DNA of 64,000 nt from Linanthus parryae (Eukaryota; Streptophyta; Magnoliopsida; Ericales; Polemoniaceae). Positions 32,020 through 43,851 of the stretch are shown in pieces. Position numbers and translations under genes: made by a program. The stretch covers positions 110,339,504 to 110,403,503 of the forward strand of contig JALGPY010000004.1 in NCBI GenBank assembly GCA_023055425.1, given 5' to 3'. Position 1 is the stretch's first letter; every line of letters begins with the position of its first letter. A model generated the notes under the pieces. The model was given only the letters and a program-made list of their open reading frames with translations. It ran no database searches and was not told the origin of the DNA.

Positions 32020-32027
32020 TATATATA
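32020..32027 (-). promoter_or_regulatory. Candidate internal TATA box driving ORF3
   Basis: The minus strand reads CCTATATATACTG; TATATATA is at 32020-32027. It lies 83 bp from the nearest dyad (32111), the same distance as in the LTR promoter, and about 290 bp before the ORF3 start codon. It would give a separate ORF3 transcript starting near 31990. Confidence 0.65.
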
Positions 32028-32110
32028 GGCGAACTTTCAGAAATTGCAGAATGGCCCCAAAATTTCAAAATTTTTCAAAATTTTCCGAAATTTTTGATCC
32101 CGCTCAAATG

Positions 32111-32678
32111 TGCGTTTGAACGCAGGTTCTGCGTTTGAACGCACTGCTTAGTTTTTCTGGAAAATTTGCAGATCTGATGAGCTGCGTTTAAACGCAGGGT
32201 GTGCGTTTGAACGCAGTGCTTGAATGCTCTTGAATTTTTCTGGGCCTGATGAGTTGCGTTTGAACGCACATGAGCTGCGTTTGAACGCAAGGCATGTCTT
32301 CTGCATCTCGGATGAGCTGCGTTTGAACGCACAGGAGTTGCGTTTAAACGCATGCCTTGGTCTCTCTAGAAAATCTCTGCTGATTGGGTCTGCGTTTGAA
32401 CGCAGGTCCTGCGTTTAAACGCACGCCTTAAGAATTTTTCACCTCTTCTTTGTCATCTTGCGTTTGAACGCACTGTGTTGCGTTTAAACGCACTACTTGG
32501 TGGCTGAAAATTTTTCATGTTGTGCTCTGCGTTTGAACGCAGGTCTGCTGCGTTTGAACGCAAAAGTGTTAGCAGTTTCCAGTGTTCTTCCTGTCCATTG
32601 GTGGGGCTGCGTTTGAACGCAAGATTCCTGCGTTTGAACGCACTGCGTTTGAACGCAAATCTTCTGCGTTTAAACGCA
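32111..32678 (-). repeat. Array of 18 TGCGT-N4-ACGCA dyads between pol and ORF3
   Basis: Sites start at 32111, 32130, 32183, 32202, 32255, 32276, 32318, 32339, 32391, 32410, 32459, 32479, 32528, 32549, 32608, 32629, 32644 and 32665. Thirteen read TGCGTTTGAACGCA and five (32183, 32339, 32410, 32479, 32665) are the perfect palindrome TGCGTTTAAACGCA. Distances within pairs are 19-21 bp; pairs recur every 63-80 bp. CTTAGT or CTTGGT follows several pairs. The spacer sequence between pairs is not conserved, so only the dyads appear constrained. Confidence 0.95.
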
Positions 32679-32852
32679 CGCCTCTGCTTCCTGAAATCAC
32701 TGAATTCAACATTAAACCCCTCTTTCTCACTTTTCTCTCAATTTATGAACATTGTAAAAATTATCAAAAAACAACTAACCTACGTTGGGTTGCCTCCCAA
32801 CCAGCGCTTGTGATTTACAGTCGACAGCCCGACTTTGTTACCTCTGCTGTAA

Positions 32853-35800
32853 TCACGGACTGTCGAGGTAGAGTGCCTCCACCTCCATGATTTCCTGAGA
32901 ATCCCTGTATGGCTTGACTCTGTTCCCATTCACCTTGAAAACTGTATTGTCCCTCGGGTTCTCCAGCTCCACCACTCCCCATGATGTAATGTCCTTCACA
33001 ATAAATGGTCCAGACCATCTTGAGCGCAGCTTCCCTGGATAGAATTTCATCCTTGAATTGTATAGGAGAACCTTCTGCCCGATTTCTATCTTCTTTGGTA
33101 GAATGCGGTTGTCATGCCACTTCTTCGTTTTTTCCTTATAAATTTTGGCACTCTCGTATGCAGTTTTACGAAATTCCTCCAGTTCAAGGAGTGCCATCTT
33201 CCGTTTGTTTCCTGATAAACTGTGATCCATATTCAGCTGTTTGATTGCCCAGTAAGCTTTGTGCTCCAATTCTACTGGTAAATGACATGCTTTCCCAAAC
33301 ACCAGCTGGTATGGGGACATTCCCAGTGGGGTTTTGTAAGCAGTTCTGTATGCCCAAAGCGCATCATCCAGCTTCAACGACCAATCCTTCCGTCCAGGAT
33401 TCACAGTTTTTTCCAATATGCTCTTTATTTCCCTGTTGGACACCTCTGCTTGCCCGTTTGCCTGAGGGTGATAAGGCAGTGATACCTTATGGATAGACAC
33501 CCCATACTGCTTTAGAACCTTGGCAAAGACTTTATTGATAAAATGAGAACCTTCATCACTGACCATGGCTCTCGGTGTCCCAAATCTGGTAAAGATGTTG
33601 CGTTTGAGGAACCTTTCTACGACTGACGCATCGTTCTTCTGGCAGGCTATTGCTTCCACCCACTTTGACACGTAGTCCACTGCCAATAAGATGTAGAGAT
33701 TTCCCAGCGACGAAGGAAAAGGACCCATAAAATCAATACCCCACACGTCGAAAGGCTCGACTTCCTGCCACAGTGTCATGGGCATTTCATTCCTCTGGGA
33801 GATATTTCCTGTCCGTTGGCAGCGATCACAACTCTGCGCGTAATCATGGCAGTCCTTGAAAACTGTTGGCCAGAAAAATCCTGACTGCAGCACCTTGTGA
33901 GCTGTTCTCGGTCCGCTGAAATGTCCTCCACACTGTGCTGAGTGGCAGTGCTGAATTACCTCCAGAATTTCGTGACATGGAATGCATCGTCTGAGAATAT
34001 TATCTGCCCCTTGCTTGAACAGATAAGGATCGTCCCAGAAATATTGCCTGCAATCTGAAATAAATTTCTTTTTCTGCCAAGGGGTGATGTCTTCAGGGAG
34101 CTCTCCATTGACCAAATAATTGGCAATGGCATAGTACCAGGGCCGTCTATTGGTCTTGATCTTCATAATATGTTCATCTGGAAAATTTTCTTGAATGGGC
34201 ACCACTTCTGCTGTAGGTTTTTCCAGACGAGATAGATGATCAGCTACTACGTTTTCAACTCCCTTTTTATCCCTGATTTCGACGTCAAATTCCTGCATCA
34301 GCAGAATCCAACGCAGCAGCCTTGGCTTTGCATCTTTCTTTTCCAGCAAGTATTTCAGTGCACTGTGATCTGTAAAAATAATGACTTTAGAGCCTACCAG
34401 GTACGATCTGAATTTATCCAGGGCAAAAACTACTGCCAGCAGCTCCTTCTCTGTAGTCCCATAATTAATCTGCGCCTCATTCAGGACCCTGCTGGCATAA
34501 TAGATGACGCTGCACACCTTGTCCTTTCTCTGTCCCAGTACCGCGCCCACAGCATAATCACTGGCGTCGCACATCAGCTCGAACGGGAGCGTCCAGTCTG
34601 GTGTTGTGATAATGGGTGCAGTCGTCAGCCTTTCTTTAAGCACGTCAAAAGCTTCTTTGCAGGCTTCGTCAAATACGAAGGGCACATCCTTTCCCAACAA
34701 ATTACAAAGTGGCTTTGTAATTTTTGAGAAGTCTTTAATAAATCTTCTGTAAAATCCTGCGTGGCCCAAAAAGCTCTTGATTGCCCTCACTGTGGTTGGA
34801 TACGGCAGCTGCTTGATCACCTCTATTTTTGCCCTGTCTACTTCCAGCCCTTTACTGGAAATCCTGTGTCCCAGCACTATTCCTTCAGTCACCATGAAGT
34901 GGCATTTTTCCCAGTTAAGTACCAGATTTGTTTTCCTGCAGCGAATCAGAACTCTGGCTAGATGATATAAGCAATCTTCGAAGCTGTCTCCGAATAACGA
35001 AAAATCGTCCATAAAAACTTCCAGATTTTTCTCTATCATATCAGAGAAAATTGCCATCATACACCTCTGGAATGTTGCTGGAGCATTGCACAGTCCAAAC
35101 GGCATTCTTCTAAAGGCGAACGTTCCATATGGGCAAGTGAACGTCGTCTTTTCTTGGTCTTCTGGATTTATGTAGATCTGGTTATAACCCGAGTACCCGT
35201 CCAGAAAGCAGTAGTACGCATGGTGTGCTAGTCTGTCCAACATTTGATCCATGAACGGCAGCGGGAAGTGGTCTTTCAGTGTGGCCTCGTTCAGCTTCCG
35301 ATAGTCCATACAGATTCGCCAGCCAGTGACAGTTCGCTGGGCGATCTGTTCCTGATCAGCATTCTGCACTACTGTAATACCCCCTTTCTTCGGTACACAC
35401 TGGACAGGACTCACCCAGGTGCTATCTGATATGGGGTATATAATTCCTGCTTCTAGCCACTTCATGACCTCCTTACGTACCACATCTTTCATAATCGGGT
35501 TCAATCTTCTTTGAGGCTGGATGACTGGCTTCTTTCCGTCTTCGATTCTTATTTTGTGCATGCAATAATCAGGACTGATTCCCTTCAGGTCTGCAATTGT
35601 CCATCCGATGGCTTCTTTATGCTCTCGAAGTACCTCCAGTAACTTTTGTTCCTGTTCCTGAGATAAAGAAGATGAAACAATTACTGGCAGTGTATTATTT
35701 TCACCAATAAAAGCGTACCTGAGGTGGTCTGGCAACTGCTTTAATTCCAGGGCTGGTGGTTCCTGCAGTGACGGGACCAGTGTCATTTTCTGTTCGCCTC

Positions 35801-38261
35801 CTTCATCCCTGTATAGCCTGACCCAGCTTTCTGTTCCCATGATCTGCTCATCCTGTTGCTCTTCTGTTTCCTCTGGAAATATGTCTTCAAATTCCTCCCA
35901 TAAATCTTCTATCTCTTCGCTTTCCAGGTCGTCAATTACCTCTACTGCAAAGCAGTTTTCATGCCCATAATGATCGGGAAGCTGGAGAGATTTGAAAACA
36001 TTAAATTTTACTTTTTCTTCATTAATTTGCATGGACAGCTCTCCACTTTTGCAGTTAATAATGGCTTCACCAGTCGCCAGGAAAGGTCTGCCCAGGATCA
36101 GCGGAACCTCTCCTGCCTCCATATCCAGTATCACAAAATCTGCTGGAAAAATAAGCTCTCCCACTTTTACCAGGATATCTTCAATTACCCCATAGGCAGG
36201 TTTCACAGACCTGTCAGCCATTTGAAGCATAATTCTGGTTGGGCGTGGCTCTCCGACTCCCAGACTTTTGAAGATGGTCAGTGGCATCAAGTTGATGCTG
36301 GCACCCAGATCACATAAGGCTTTTCCTGTGTATGCACTGCCCAGGGTTACTGGAATAACAAAGCTGCCAGGGTCTTTCTTTTTCAGTGGTAGACCATTTT
36401 TTACACAACTGCTCGCTTCTGCCGTCAGATTCACTGTTTCGAAGTCACTCATTCGCCTTCTACCGTACAAGATGTCTTTAAGAAATTTCGCATAAGTAGG
36501 CATTTTGGCAAGTGCTTCAGCAAAAGGTATATTTATCTGTAATTGCTTGAATACCTCCAGAAATCTGGCGTAGTCTTTGCTGTCATCTCTCTTGCGTGTC
36601 TTCAGAGGGTAAGGAACCTCCTTAGAAGTTGGCACTGTCTCTGGATTACCCTCATTCTTCTGCGCCGCTTCCTGCTCGACCGAACCCCTTTTCTGAGGGT
36701 CAGCGGTTGAACTGCCTTCCCGGTCAATCACCTCCTGTTCAATAATTTTTGACTTTTCTGCGCGTGCATGACTGGGATACGGTGGATCCTGCAGTGCAAT
36801 TCCACTCCGAGTTGTGATAGCATTGATTTGAGCGCGTGGATTGTTCACTGTGTTAGACGGTAAATTCCCTGGGGCTCGTTCTGCCTGATTCTGTGCAAGC
36901 TGTCCATTCTGTACTTCCAGGTTGCGGATAGCAATCTTCATCTGGCTCACATCAGCAGTTAATGAGTCCATCTGTGCGAATCTGGTTTCCAACTGCTTAT
37001 TGAATTTCTCCATATAGGACTCAAAATGTTGCTGAGACAGGTTTAATTGTGGTGCTGCTGGTGCAGGCTGAGCTGGAGCTGTCTGTTGTGCCTGTGGCCT
37101 GTGCTGGAATCCTGGTGCATATACTGCTGCATTGGGATTTCCGTAGCGAAACCCTGGATGGTCACGTGTGCCTGGTCTGTAGCGACTAGGATCCCACTGC
37201 TGCTGAACATAGTTGGCATCTTCGGTCTGAAGCTCCAGAATTGCTGCGTCAAAGTCAGGTTCGTCCACTGATGCTACCGGCTTCTTTTCTGTGTACACCT
37301 TCTTGACTAAGTCCTGTACCACTTTCGTGAGATTATCAATCCTGTCATCAACCACTGGTTCTGCTACTGCTGCGAGCCTGCGGTCATCAAACAGGCGAGT
37401 ATCCTGTTTGGCCAGTTGCTTCATCAGTTCGTAGGCTCCATCTTTATCCACATGGTACAAAAAGTTACCCCCAGCTTCCCTGTCAATCCGGTCTGCATTC
37501 TCCCTGTCAAGTGCGTGGTAGAACACCTGCAGAATCTTTGCGTCCCCGAAGCCGTGATTGGGGCATTTTTTCACAAGTCTCATTAGCCTGTCCCATGCAT
37601 CTACCACTGTCTCCCCCATCTTCTGTTTGAAAGATAGAATCTCACTCTGCAGCTTGATAACACGGGATGCAGGGTAGAATTTTGCCAAGAAATCAGCAAC
37701 ACACCCCTCCCAGGTAGTGATAGACCTCGGTGGTCTTGCCTCCAGCCAATCTTTTGCTGTTCCGAACAAGCAGTATGGGAATAAAATCAGCTTTAGCGTG
37801 TCCGCTTCGACTCCTCTGTACTTAATCTTGTTGCAGTAATCCTCAAATTTTCCGAGGAAGTCGTTTGGATCTTCGTCTGCTTTCCCATTAAAAGGACAAT
37901 GGGTCTGGGCGGTCTGAATGGTGGATGATTTCAGGTCGAAGTGCTCTGCTGTAATGGGAGGCACTACAATAGCTGGTTGATGTCCTCCGGTCGGGACTTC
38001 AAAGTTTTCGACCAGTGCCCTGCCAGACCTGTTATAAGTCCTCTGATTGTTCCTGGCAGCAAAACCTGCTGCTATCAGCTCTTCAATGTAAAGAGCCATC
38101 TGTGCTGGAGTACGTTGTGGCTGTCCTGTGGGTGTTCCTGTTTCGGTCGTGGTGTCTTCTCCGTGCTCAGACATCGCTGCTCGGTGTCTGCGACTTTGCT
38201 CTCTGAAAAGTTTTTCGGGATCTTCGAGTGGTAATACCAGTTTGCGGGGCAATCTGGGCAT
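32853..38261 (-). CDS. Athila-like gag-pol polyprotein, intact (1,802 aa)
   Basis: One open frame encodes gag (about 115-290, with [21 protein letters not shown]), protease (DLGAS at 651-655 and ILGRPFL at about 722), reverse transcriptase (about 915-1150, FMDDF at 1083-1087), RNase H (D1232, E1271, D1298) and integrase. The integrase shows an HHCC finger (H1440, H1447, C1478, C1481) and the DDE triad D1510, D1569 and E1606. The C-terminus has the GPF module ([12 protein letters not shown]), with no chromodomain. A gag zinc knuckle is not apparent. There are no stops or frameshifts, so a functional enzyme set is likely. The start at 38261 is the first ATG after the primer binding site, about 120 bp away. 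Confidence 0.95.
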   Translation of the reverse strand: MPRLPRKLVLPLEDPEKLFREQSRRHRAAMSEHGEDTTTETGTPTGQPQRTPAQMALYIEELIAAGFAARNNQRTYNRSGRALVENFEVPTGGHQPAIVVPPITAEHFDLKSSTIQTAQTHCPFNGKADEDPNDFLGKFEDYCNKIKYRGVEADTLKLILFPYCLFGTAKDWLEARPPRSITTWEGCVADFLAKFYPASRVIKLQSEILSFKQKMGETVVDAWDRLMRLVKKCPNHGFGDAKILQVFYHALDRENADRIDREAGGNFLYHVDKDGAYELMKQLAKQDTRLFDDRRLAAVAEPVVDDRIDNLTKVVQDLVKKVYTEKKPVASVDEPDFDAAILELQTEDANYVQQQWDPSRYRPGTRDHPGFRYGNPNAAVYAPGFQHRPQAQQTAPAQPAPAAPQLNLSQQHFESYMEKFNKQLETRFAQMDSLTADVSQMKIAIRNLEVQNGQLAQNQAERAPGNLPSNTVNNPRAQINAITTRSGIALQDPPYPSHARAEKSKIIEQEVIDREGSSTADPQKRGSVEQEAAQKNEGNPETVPTSKEVPYPLKTRKRDDSKDYARFLEVFKQLQINIPFAEALAKMPTYAKFLKDILYGRRRMSDFETVNLTAEASSCVKNGLPLKKKDPGSFVIPVTLGSAYTGKALCDLGASINLMPLTIFKSLGVGEPRPTRIMLQMADRSVKPAYGVIEDILVKVGELIFPADFVILDMEAGEVPLILGRPFLATGEAIINCKSGELSMQINEEKVKFNVFKSLQLPDHYGHENCFAVEVIDDLESEEIEDLWEEFEDIFPEETEEQQDEQIMGTESWVRLYRDEGGEQKMTLVPSLQEPPALELKQLPDHLRYAFIGENNTLPVIVSSSLSQEQEQKLLEVLREHKEAIGWTIADLKGISPDYCMHKIRIEDGKKPVIQPQRRLNPIMKDVVRKEVMKWLEAGIIYPISDSTWVSPVQCVPKKGGITVVQNADQEQIAQRTVTGWRICMDYRKLNEATLKDHFPLPFMDQMLDRLAHHAYYCFLDGYSGYNQIYINPEDQEKTTFTCPYGTFAFRRMPFGLCNAPATFQRCMMAIFSDMIEKNLEVFMDDFSLFGDSFEDCLYHLARVLIRCRKTNLVLNWEKCHFMVTEGIVLGHRISSKGLEVDRAKIEVIKQLPYPTTVRAIKSFLGHAGFYRRFIKDFSKITKPLCNLLGKDVPFVFDEACKEAFDVLKERLTTAPIITTPDWTLPFELMCDASDYAVGAVLGQRKDKVCSVIYYASRVLNEAQINYGTTEKELLAVVFALDKFRSYLVGSKVIIFTDHSALKYLLEKKDAKPRLLRWILLMQEFDVEIRDKKGVENVVADHLSRLEKPTAEVVPIQENFPDEHIMKIKTNRRPWYYAIANYLVNGELPEDITPWQKKKFISDCRQYFWDDPYLFKQGADNILRRCIPCHEILEVIQHCHSAQCGGHFSGPRTAHKVLQSGFFWPTVFKDCHDYAQSCDRCQRTGNISQRNEMPMTLWQEVEPFDVWGIDFMGPFPSSLGNLYILLAVDYVSKWVEAIACQKNDASVVERFLKRNIFTRFGTPRAMVSDEGSHFINKVFAKVLKQYGVSIHKVSLPYHPQANGQAEVSNREIKSILEKTVNPGRKDWSLKLDDALWAYRTAYKTPLGMSPYQLVFGKACHLPVELEHKAYWAIKQLNMDHSLSGNKRKMALLELEEFRKTAYESAKIYKEKTKKWHDNRILPKKIEIGQKVLLYNSRMKFYPGKLRSRWSGPFIVKDITSWGVVELENPRDNTVFKVNGNRVKPYRDSQEIMEVEALYLDSP

Positions 38262-38382
38262 AAACTAGAATAGCCTGAAAATCAGAATTCAAGAGTAGTA
38301 AGTCGAAAGAAAGTAAAAAAAATAAAAAAAAAAAAACTCTGAAACTTATTCTAATGTCTTTTTAACAAAAGCTGTAACCGTT

Positions 38383-38399
38383 CCCCGGCAACGGCGCCA
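38383..38399 (-). other. Primer binding site for tRNA-Asp
   Basis: The + strand reads CCCCGGCAACGGCGCCA, matching 17 bases of the 3' end of plant tRNA-Asp (GTC) including CCA; in element sense it is TGGCGCCGTTGCCGGGG. It lies 6 bp inside the 5' LTR border. tRNA-Asp priming is typical of Athila. Confidence 0.9.
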
Positions 38400-39400
38400 A
38401 AAACTTGACAGCGTAAACTATCTGCTTTTTCGCAAGTGTACGATCAAGTAGTATAGAGTATGCAATTGCGACTCTGGTTGTCGAACCCACGAGAACAGTT
38501 TAGGTTTTTGCTAATCAGAATCAGAATAAGACACAAAGTTTGTAAAAAGGAGGAAGGTTTGAGATTTGATTATACTAAATTATAGTAAATAAAAACAGTA
38601 AAAAGACTTATTTTATTTTTCTGCTGAATATTTTGCTGAAATTGTTGTAGTTGTAAAAGTCGATAATTCTAAAAATCTAGATTCCAGGATCCCCTAGGGT
38701 TACTTTCCAGCTTCCATAGTTTATTCGATTTCAGAACACACAGTGGTTTTGTTTATGCCAGCATACCAATAGTACAATCTCCTCTCGGTCTCATGCACTT
38801 ATCACTCGACTGCAGATTTTCGGGTCCTCTCGGTCCACCTAAATCTGCAGGTTCGTTCTAAGTCTGCTAGGGTTACAGGTTCTCCTCTCGGTCTCCCCCT
38901 AAACGTCTAACAGTTGGTCTAATGCTTCTGGGCTAGTCCCCTGATTCTCTTCACCTCTCGGTCCATCAAGGCAGAGTACTAAATCCTGTCTTTTCTTCCT
39001 AACATTCACTGGTCACTCTCGCGCACCAGATCCTGTCTGTAACACTCCTGGGTGATCAGGCCATTCATGTATGTAAATAAAATCAAAGACAGAATAATAA
39101 ACAAACCATCTGTATTAAGACTTAGCTAGCCATGCATCTGAAAATCAAAACATCCAAGTCTGCTGAATTCATAAACCCTAGGTTCACCGAGAACCTAGGC
39201 AAAAGGTCTAGCTAGCTTGCATTATTAAAAGACAATGTTTCATAAAAAGAGAAAAGATCAAACTAGTTATTTCTGAAGATACTGGAAAACTGCTCCAATC
39301 CTGCTCTGCTCCAACTCCTGGCTGCTGTGAAACTGGCTGCTGATGATGATGGTAGCTGTGGTATGCCTTCGTAACCCTAAAACAGTGCTGGGACACCTCC

Positions 39401-39408
39401 TTTTATAT
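39401..39408 (-). promoter_or_regulatory. TATA box of the active-position Athila LTR
   Basis: ATATAAAA in element sense, 83 bp downstream of the dyad that starts at 39492. Copy of 27976-27983. Confidence 0.7.
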
Positions 39409-39491
39409 TGCCACAGTCTCCAAAACTGATGCACGAAATTCCTGTTTTACCCTCGAAAAGATCCGTCCTGGAAGATTCTGGAACAAGTCTG

Positions 39492-39829
39492 TGCGTTCAA
39501 ACGCACTTTCCTGCGTATGAACGCAGTGCGTATGAACGCACACCCCCCCTGCGTATGAACGCAGTACTTAGTCAATTTCCTCTTCTGGCTCCTGAACCCA
39601 TGCGTTTGAACGCAGCTCCTCTGCGTATGAACGCACCCCTTGGTCGTTTCTTCTCCTGAGTGTTGAGCCCTGCGTATGAACGCACAACCTGCGTTTGAAC
39701 GCAGGACTTAGTTTTTTCTGCGCTTTTGGTCTCTGCCTCCTGCGTATGAACGCACACCTTAGCCAAATTCTGCCATTTTTCCTGCTGCCTGCCTTGTGCG
39801 TTTGAACGCAGCTTCTGCGTTTGAACGCA
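39492..39829 (-). repeat. Array of 11 TGCGT-N4-ACGCA dyads in U3 (5' LTR copy)
   Basis: Same layout as 28067-28404, shifted by 11,425 bp. The second site here reads TGCGTATGAACGCA where the other LTR has TGCGTACGAACGCA, the one LTR difference that I found. Confidence 0.93.
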
Positions 39830-40121
39830 CAACTTAGTCATTTTTCCTCCTTTTTCTGCCCAGCTCTCCTGATACGCTGCCTCCAATCCAAGTCAATCTC
39901 ATGCATTTTTCCGGCACCTGTTACCTGCACATAACACGCACCCGCGATCATATCCAACAAACAAAAGTATGCATAAAATTACTCAAATTTTGCAATCATG
40001 ATATATAAATCTCTGTCCCGTATCAGGTGGAAAATAAGCTGAAAATGGCCAAACTCAACTCTCACAGGGTTAAAACCAATGGTAAAAAGATGTCCCAGAC
40101 TAATACATTTTCAGGCTGTCA

Positions 40122-40126
40122 CCTAC
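40122..40126. repeat. Target site duplication CCTAC, right copy
   Basis: Matches 26976-26980. The interrupted LINE resumes here. Confidence 0.95.
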
Positions 40127-40697
40127 CCTCGCACGTTCCAAGACAAGGCGATCATTACTTCCGGCCATGGTTCTTTGCACTCACCGCCGATATCTCTGAG
40201 GATTTTCTTTGAACCGAGCCTGCTATTGTCTTATCTGTATCCTTTTCCTTATTGTTATCGTCATCATTTTTCGAGCATTTCTCCTTACCTTGCCTCTCTA
40301 TGATGAAATCGAAAGTTCGTTTGAACAACGACGCCTCTTCGTCCTCCACCTTTTCCTTTAACCAATCTTGGAGATGGATCAACGGGTTGGGCCGAGAAAA
40401 TCATAGGGCCTGAAGTGGAGTTTGGGCTTCCAATCACTAACCCAGGCAGACTCTTGTTCTTTGAACGCAGTGGGCTTAAGGACAAGCCCGAAAGTTTTGG
40501 CCCAAGCGGATCAATTTTATCAGGGGCATTTTTGTGCTTCCACGAATCAGCTTCTCCTTCTTCTCCACTAGCTTTTACAGTAACGTCCAACGTCTTTGCC
40601 ACCATTCTCGCTGGATCAACCTCCTCCATAACTCCCCCCTTAGTAAAAGGGGAATTAATGCTATCTTTATGTGAGGTCCTCGAGCGTGGATCTCACC
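40127..40697 (-). pseudogene. LINE 5' part beyond the Athila insertion (unit 1)
   Basis: Minus-strand frames 40629-40285 (MEEVDPARMVAKTLDV) and 40382-40155 encode the gag-like N-terminal region. About 99 bp present in unit 0 (5097-5197) are missing, which joins WLKEKVEDEEAS and shifts the frame. Identical to 61923-62493. Confidence 0.85.
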
Positions 40698-41162
40698 TGA
40701 GAACTACGAATTTGAAGAAGAATTGAACTAGAAGAAGATCGGAGAAGAAGAAGAGAGAAAGGAGGGAAATGAGTTGAGAGAGAAAATTGATGTTTCATTC
40801 ATAATGGGTCTCAAGTACAATTATAGCTATTTATAGTCTGGGTAAAAATTGGAATTATCTAAACTTACAATAGGGGTGAAAATGAAAATAGCGTAACTAT
40901 GTAACGGGCTTGGCCAAATCAGCCTATCCGTGACGACAAGGACCAATCAGAGAGCTTCCCTCTGCCACGTGAGCTAGCTGACTGGCTCATTTAGTGGAAC
41001 GAAAGCGTTCCACTTCTGCATTTGAATCCAACGGCAAAAATCAATGAACGGCTCAGATTAGACCGGTAGATCTAATCCTACGACTACTGCTATCCCTCAG
41101 TTCATGTCATCAATTTGGACATGATTGCAAAATGGTCCAACCACAGAATTCATGACAATGCA
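40698..41162 (-). mobile_element. 3' LTR of the chromovirus (465 bp, unit 1)
   Basis: TG...CA ends as in 5541-6004, next to a purine tract at 41163-41172. One base longer than the unit 0 copy and the same length as 62494-62958. Confidence 0.75.
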
Positions 41163-41197
41163 CCCCTCTAAAATGATTCATTCCCTCATGAATCAAA

Positions 41198-41719
41198 GGT
41201 AGGGAACTGGGCCTTAAGATCATAATAGTCCTCCCAGGTGGCTTCTGCTGGTGAGAGATTCAACCATTGGACCAAAACCATGACAGTAGAAGATTTCCCC
41301 TTTTTGGACAATTTTCTGTCTAGAATAGCAATAGGTTCAACCAGAAACTGTCCCTCACGACCAACTGCAGGTAATTGAGAAGAAACTGGGTAGTTGCCAA
41401 TGGCTTTCTTCAGTTGGGAAACATGAAGAACTGGGTGAGTCTTGGATTAGTGAGGTAATTGCAATTTGTAAGCCACCTTACCAATTCTCATAAGTACCTG
41501 AAATGGCCCATAAAATCTGGGTGAAAGCTTGTAATTGGTCCTCAATTGAACTGTACTTTGCCTATAAGGCTGAAGCTTAAGAAACACCCAATCTCCCTCA
41601 GCAAACTCCCTTTCTGTCCTATGCTTGTTTGCATAATGGACCATTCTCTCTCGAGCCTTCAACAAGTTGTCCTTCAGCAGTTGTAAAAGCTTATCCCTGT
41701 CAGTAAGGAAGTGATCCAC
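41198..41719 (-). pseudogene. Integrase GPF/Y module and chromodomain (unit 1)
   Basis: The frame at 41719-41447 has [14 protein letters not shown] and [26 protein letters not shown]. After a stop at about 41444-41446 the chromodomain follows (EPIAILDRKL, VLVQWLNLSPAEATWED). The same stop exists in unit 0, so it predates the duplication. Confidence 0.85.
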
Positions 41720-41800
41720 TTGTGCATGACCAGTTTTGTTGAGCTGGTGAAAGTTAAAGTGTTAGGGTTTATACCCATATAGTGCTTCAAATGGGGTCAA

Positions 41801-42304
41801 TTACAAAGCCGTGTGGTGGTTAGTATTGTACCACCACTCAGCTAATCCTAACCATTTGACCCACTTGTAAGGTCTATCAGCACTCAAACATCTCAAATAC
41901 ACCTCCAGGCACTGGTTCAACCTCTCACTTTGGCCATCTGTCTGGGGGTGATATGCAGTTGTGTATTTCAACTGTGTTCCTGCAGCTTTGAAGAGGGTGT
42001 GCCAGAATGACCTCAAGAAAACAGTGTCTTTGTCACTTACTATAGAGCTGGGAAGACCATGCAGCTTGCAAATATTTTGAAAGAAGACTTCAGCTACAGT
42101 TTCAGCTGTATAAGGATGAGTAAGGGCAATAAAGTGTCCATATTTTGAGAACCTGTCTATCACCACTAAAATGGTGGTCTTGCCTTCTGATTTGGGAAGT
42201 CCTTCTATGAAATCCATGGAAATGTGCTCCCATGGTTGATTAGGAATGGGAAGGGGTTGAAGAGGCCTGGATAGGGAAGGTGTTCTGATTTCATCCTTTG
42301 GCAT
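41801..42304 (-). pseudogene. Chromovirus integrase catalytic core (unit 1)
   Basis: 167 codons with MDFIEGLPKSEGKTTILVVI, IVSDKDTVF and HPQTDGQSERLNQ, giving the DDE residues. The frame overlaps the preceding RNase H/zinc-finger frame at 42205-42304, revealing a frameshift near 42270. The zinc finger (GGHSG, CDTCQRMK) is in the other frame. Confidence 0.88.
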
Positions 42305-42968
42305 GTGTCACAAGCCAGCACCAACTTCTTGACTTGTTGCTTCAATTTTGGCCAAAAAAACAGCTGTTTTACTCTCTTATAAGTCCCTAAGATGCCTGAA
42401 TGTCCTCCCACCCCAGTATCATGCAATTCTTTGATGATATTGTCTCTTAAATCTGAAGTGTCACCAACATAAATCAAGTTCCCTTGTATGATAACACCAT
42501 CCTGCAACTTGTAATTCAACTGAGAGGTAGGATCAATAGCCAACATACCAATAATATTCAGAGCCCAGCTGTCATTGGCATAACTAGCTATGAGCTCCTT
42601 CATCCATTTAGGTGTCACTGTAGATACAACCTTACACTCTCCTTCCTCAGAATTCATGTCCTGGTCTCTTCTTGACAAGGCATCTGCCACTACATTATCT
42701 TGCCCTTTCTTGTATTGTATCTCATATTGCAAACCTAGCATTTTGAGATCCACTTCTGTTGCAGTACAGTGGTTAGTTTCTACTCCAGCAAGTACTTAAG
42801 ACTATGATGATCAGTCTTAATAATAAATCTAGTACCCTCTAAGTAAGGTCTCCACCTAGATACTGCATGTACAATTGCCAATAATTCCTTCTCATATGTG
42901 GATAAACCCAGGTGTTCGACACTTAAGGCCTTACTAAAGTAGGCCAAGGGTTGATGGTTCTGCATCAA
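42205..42968 (-). pseudogene. Chromovirus RNase H and integrase zinc finger (unit 1)
   Basis: Frames 42968-42780 (LAYFSKALSVEHLGLSTYEK, KTDHHSLKYLLE) and 42753-42205 (NVVADALSRR, then GVGGHSGILGTYKRVKQ and CDTCQRMK) are separated by a stop near 42755-42779. Confidence 0.87.
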
Positions 42969-43003
42969 TACTGCACCAATTCCTTCATAGAAGGCATCTG
43001 CTT

Positions 43004-43846
43004 CTATAACAAATGGCTCTTTAAAGTTGGGTAAAGCCAGAACGTAACTGGAGAGCTGATCATGGCTTCCTTGAGTTTGTGAAATGCCTGCCTAGAAGTC
43101 TCATCCCAATTGAAATTCCCTTTCTTGAGCATTTGTGTCAGAGGCCTAGCAATTACTCCATATCCTCTAATGAACCTCCTGTAATACCCAGTGAGACCTA
43201 GAAACCCTCTTTTTGACTTCAAGTTGTTAGGGAGTGGCCAATCTTGCATTGCCTGTAACTTCCTGGGGTCTGTTTTTACCCCTTCTCTACTGATGATGTG
43301 TCCTAAATACTCAACTGAATCAATTCCAAATGAGCACTTACTCATTTTTGCATACAATTAATTGCTTCTCATCACTTCAAACACAGTATTCAAGTGTTCT
43401 ACATGCTCCTCCATACTGCTGCTGTATACCAAAATATCATCAAAAAACACCAATACCATTTTTCTCAATTGAGCTTTGAATACCTGATTCATCAAGCATT
43501 GAAATGTAGCAGGTGCATTTGTCAATCCAAATGGCATCACCCTGAACTCATACAATCCTTCATGTGATCTGAAAGCAGTCTTATACATATCAGCTTCTGC
43601 CATTCTCACTTGATGGTACCCTGCTCTTAAATCCAATTTAGTGAAAAATGCAGCTCCTTTTAACTCATCCAACAATTCATCTATGATTGGAATTGGAAAT
43701 TTGTTCTTGATGGTCACTTCATTCAATCCCCTGTAATCCACACAAAACCTCCATGTCCCATCTTTCTTTTTGACTAACAATACTGGAGCTGCAAATGGGC
43801 TTGTTCTAGGCTGAATAATTCCATTTTCCAACATTTCCATAACCAT
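43004..43846 (-). pseudogene. Chromovirus reverse transcriptase (unit 1)
   Basis: Frames 43846-43358 and 43357-43004 are adjacent and in phase, separated by a single stop codon (TAA; the parallel position in unit 0 is QLYARM). Motifs are [35 protein letters not shown] and GYYRRFIRG. Confidence 0.88.
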
Positions 43847-43851
43847 TTTTT

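Larger units (their letters stand above)
26981..40121 (-). mobile_element. Full-length Athila-like Ty3/gypsy retrotransposon (13,141 bp)
   Basis: The element has 1,716-bp LTRs (26981-28696 and 38406-40121), a primer binding site for tRNA-Asp, an uninterrupted gag-pol, a second ORF before the 3' LTR, and a purine tract. The protease DLGAS, the [11 protein letters not shown], gag and pol in one frame, and an ORF in env position place it in the Athila lineage. It inserted in unit 1 only, into the minus-strand LINE, in the same orientation. Intact coding regions and nearly identical LTRs indicate a very recent insertion. Confidence 0.95.
38406..40121 (-). mobile_element. 5' LTR of the Athila-like element (right copy)
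   Basis: Same length and ends as the left LTR. It contains the TATA box at 39401-39408 and 11 dyads from 39492 to 39829. As the 5' LTR it should drive the genomic RNA, with a start expected near 39370. Confidence 0.95.

Noticed and set aside
32111..32678. CRISPR-like appearance of regularly spaced short repeats
   Set aside because: The repeat is only 14 bp, comes in close pairs, lies inside a plant retrotransposon and has no associated genes; the spacing fits promoter sites instead.
34236..34727. 163-codon + strand frame within gag-pol
   Set aside because: Antisense shadow of the intact polyprotein.
38383..38399. tRNA-Asp gene
   Set aside because: Only the last 17 bases of the tRNA are matched, next to an LTR; this is a primer binding site, not a gene.
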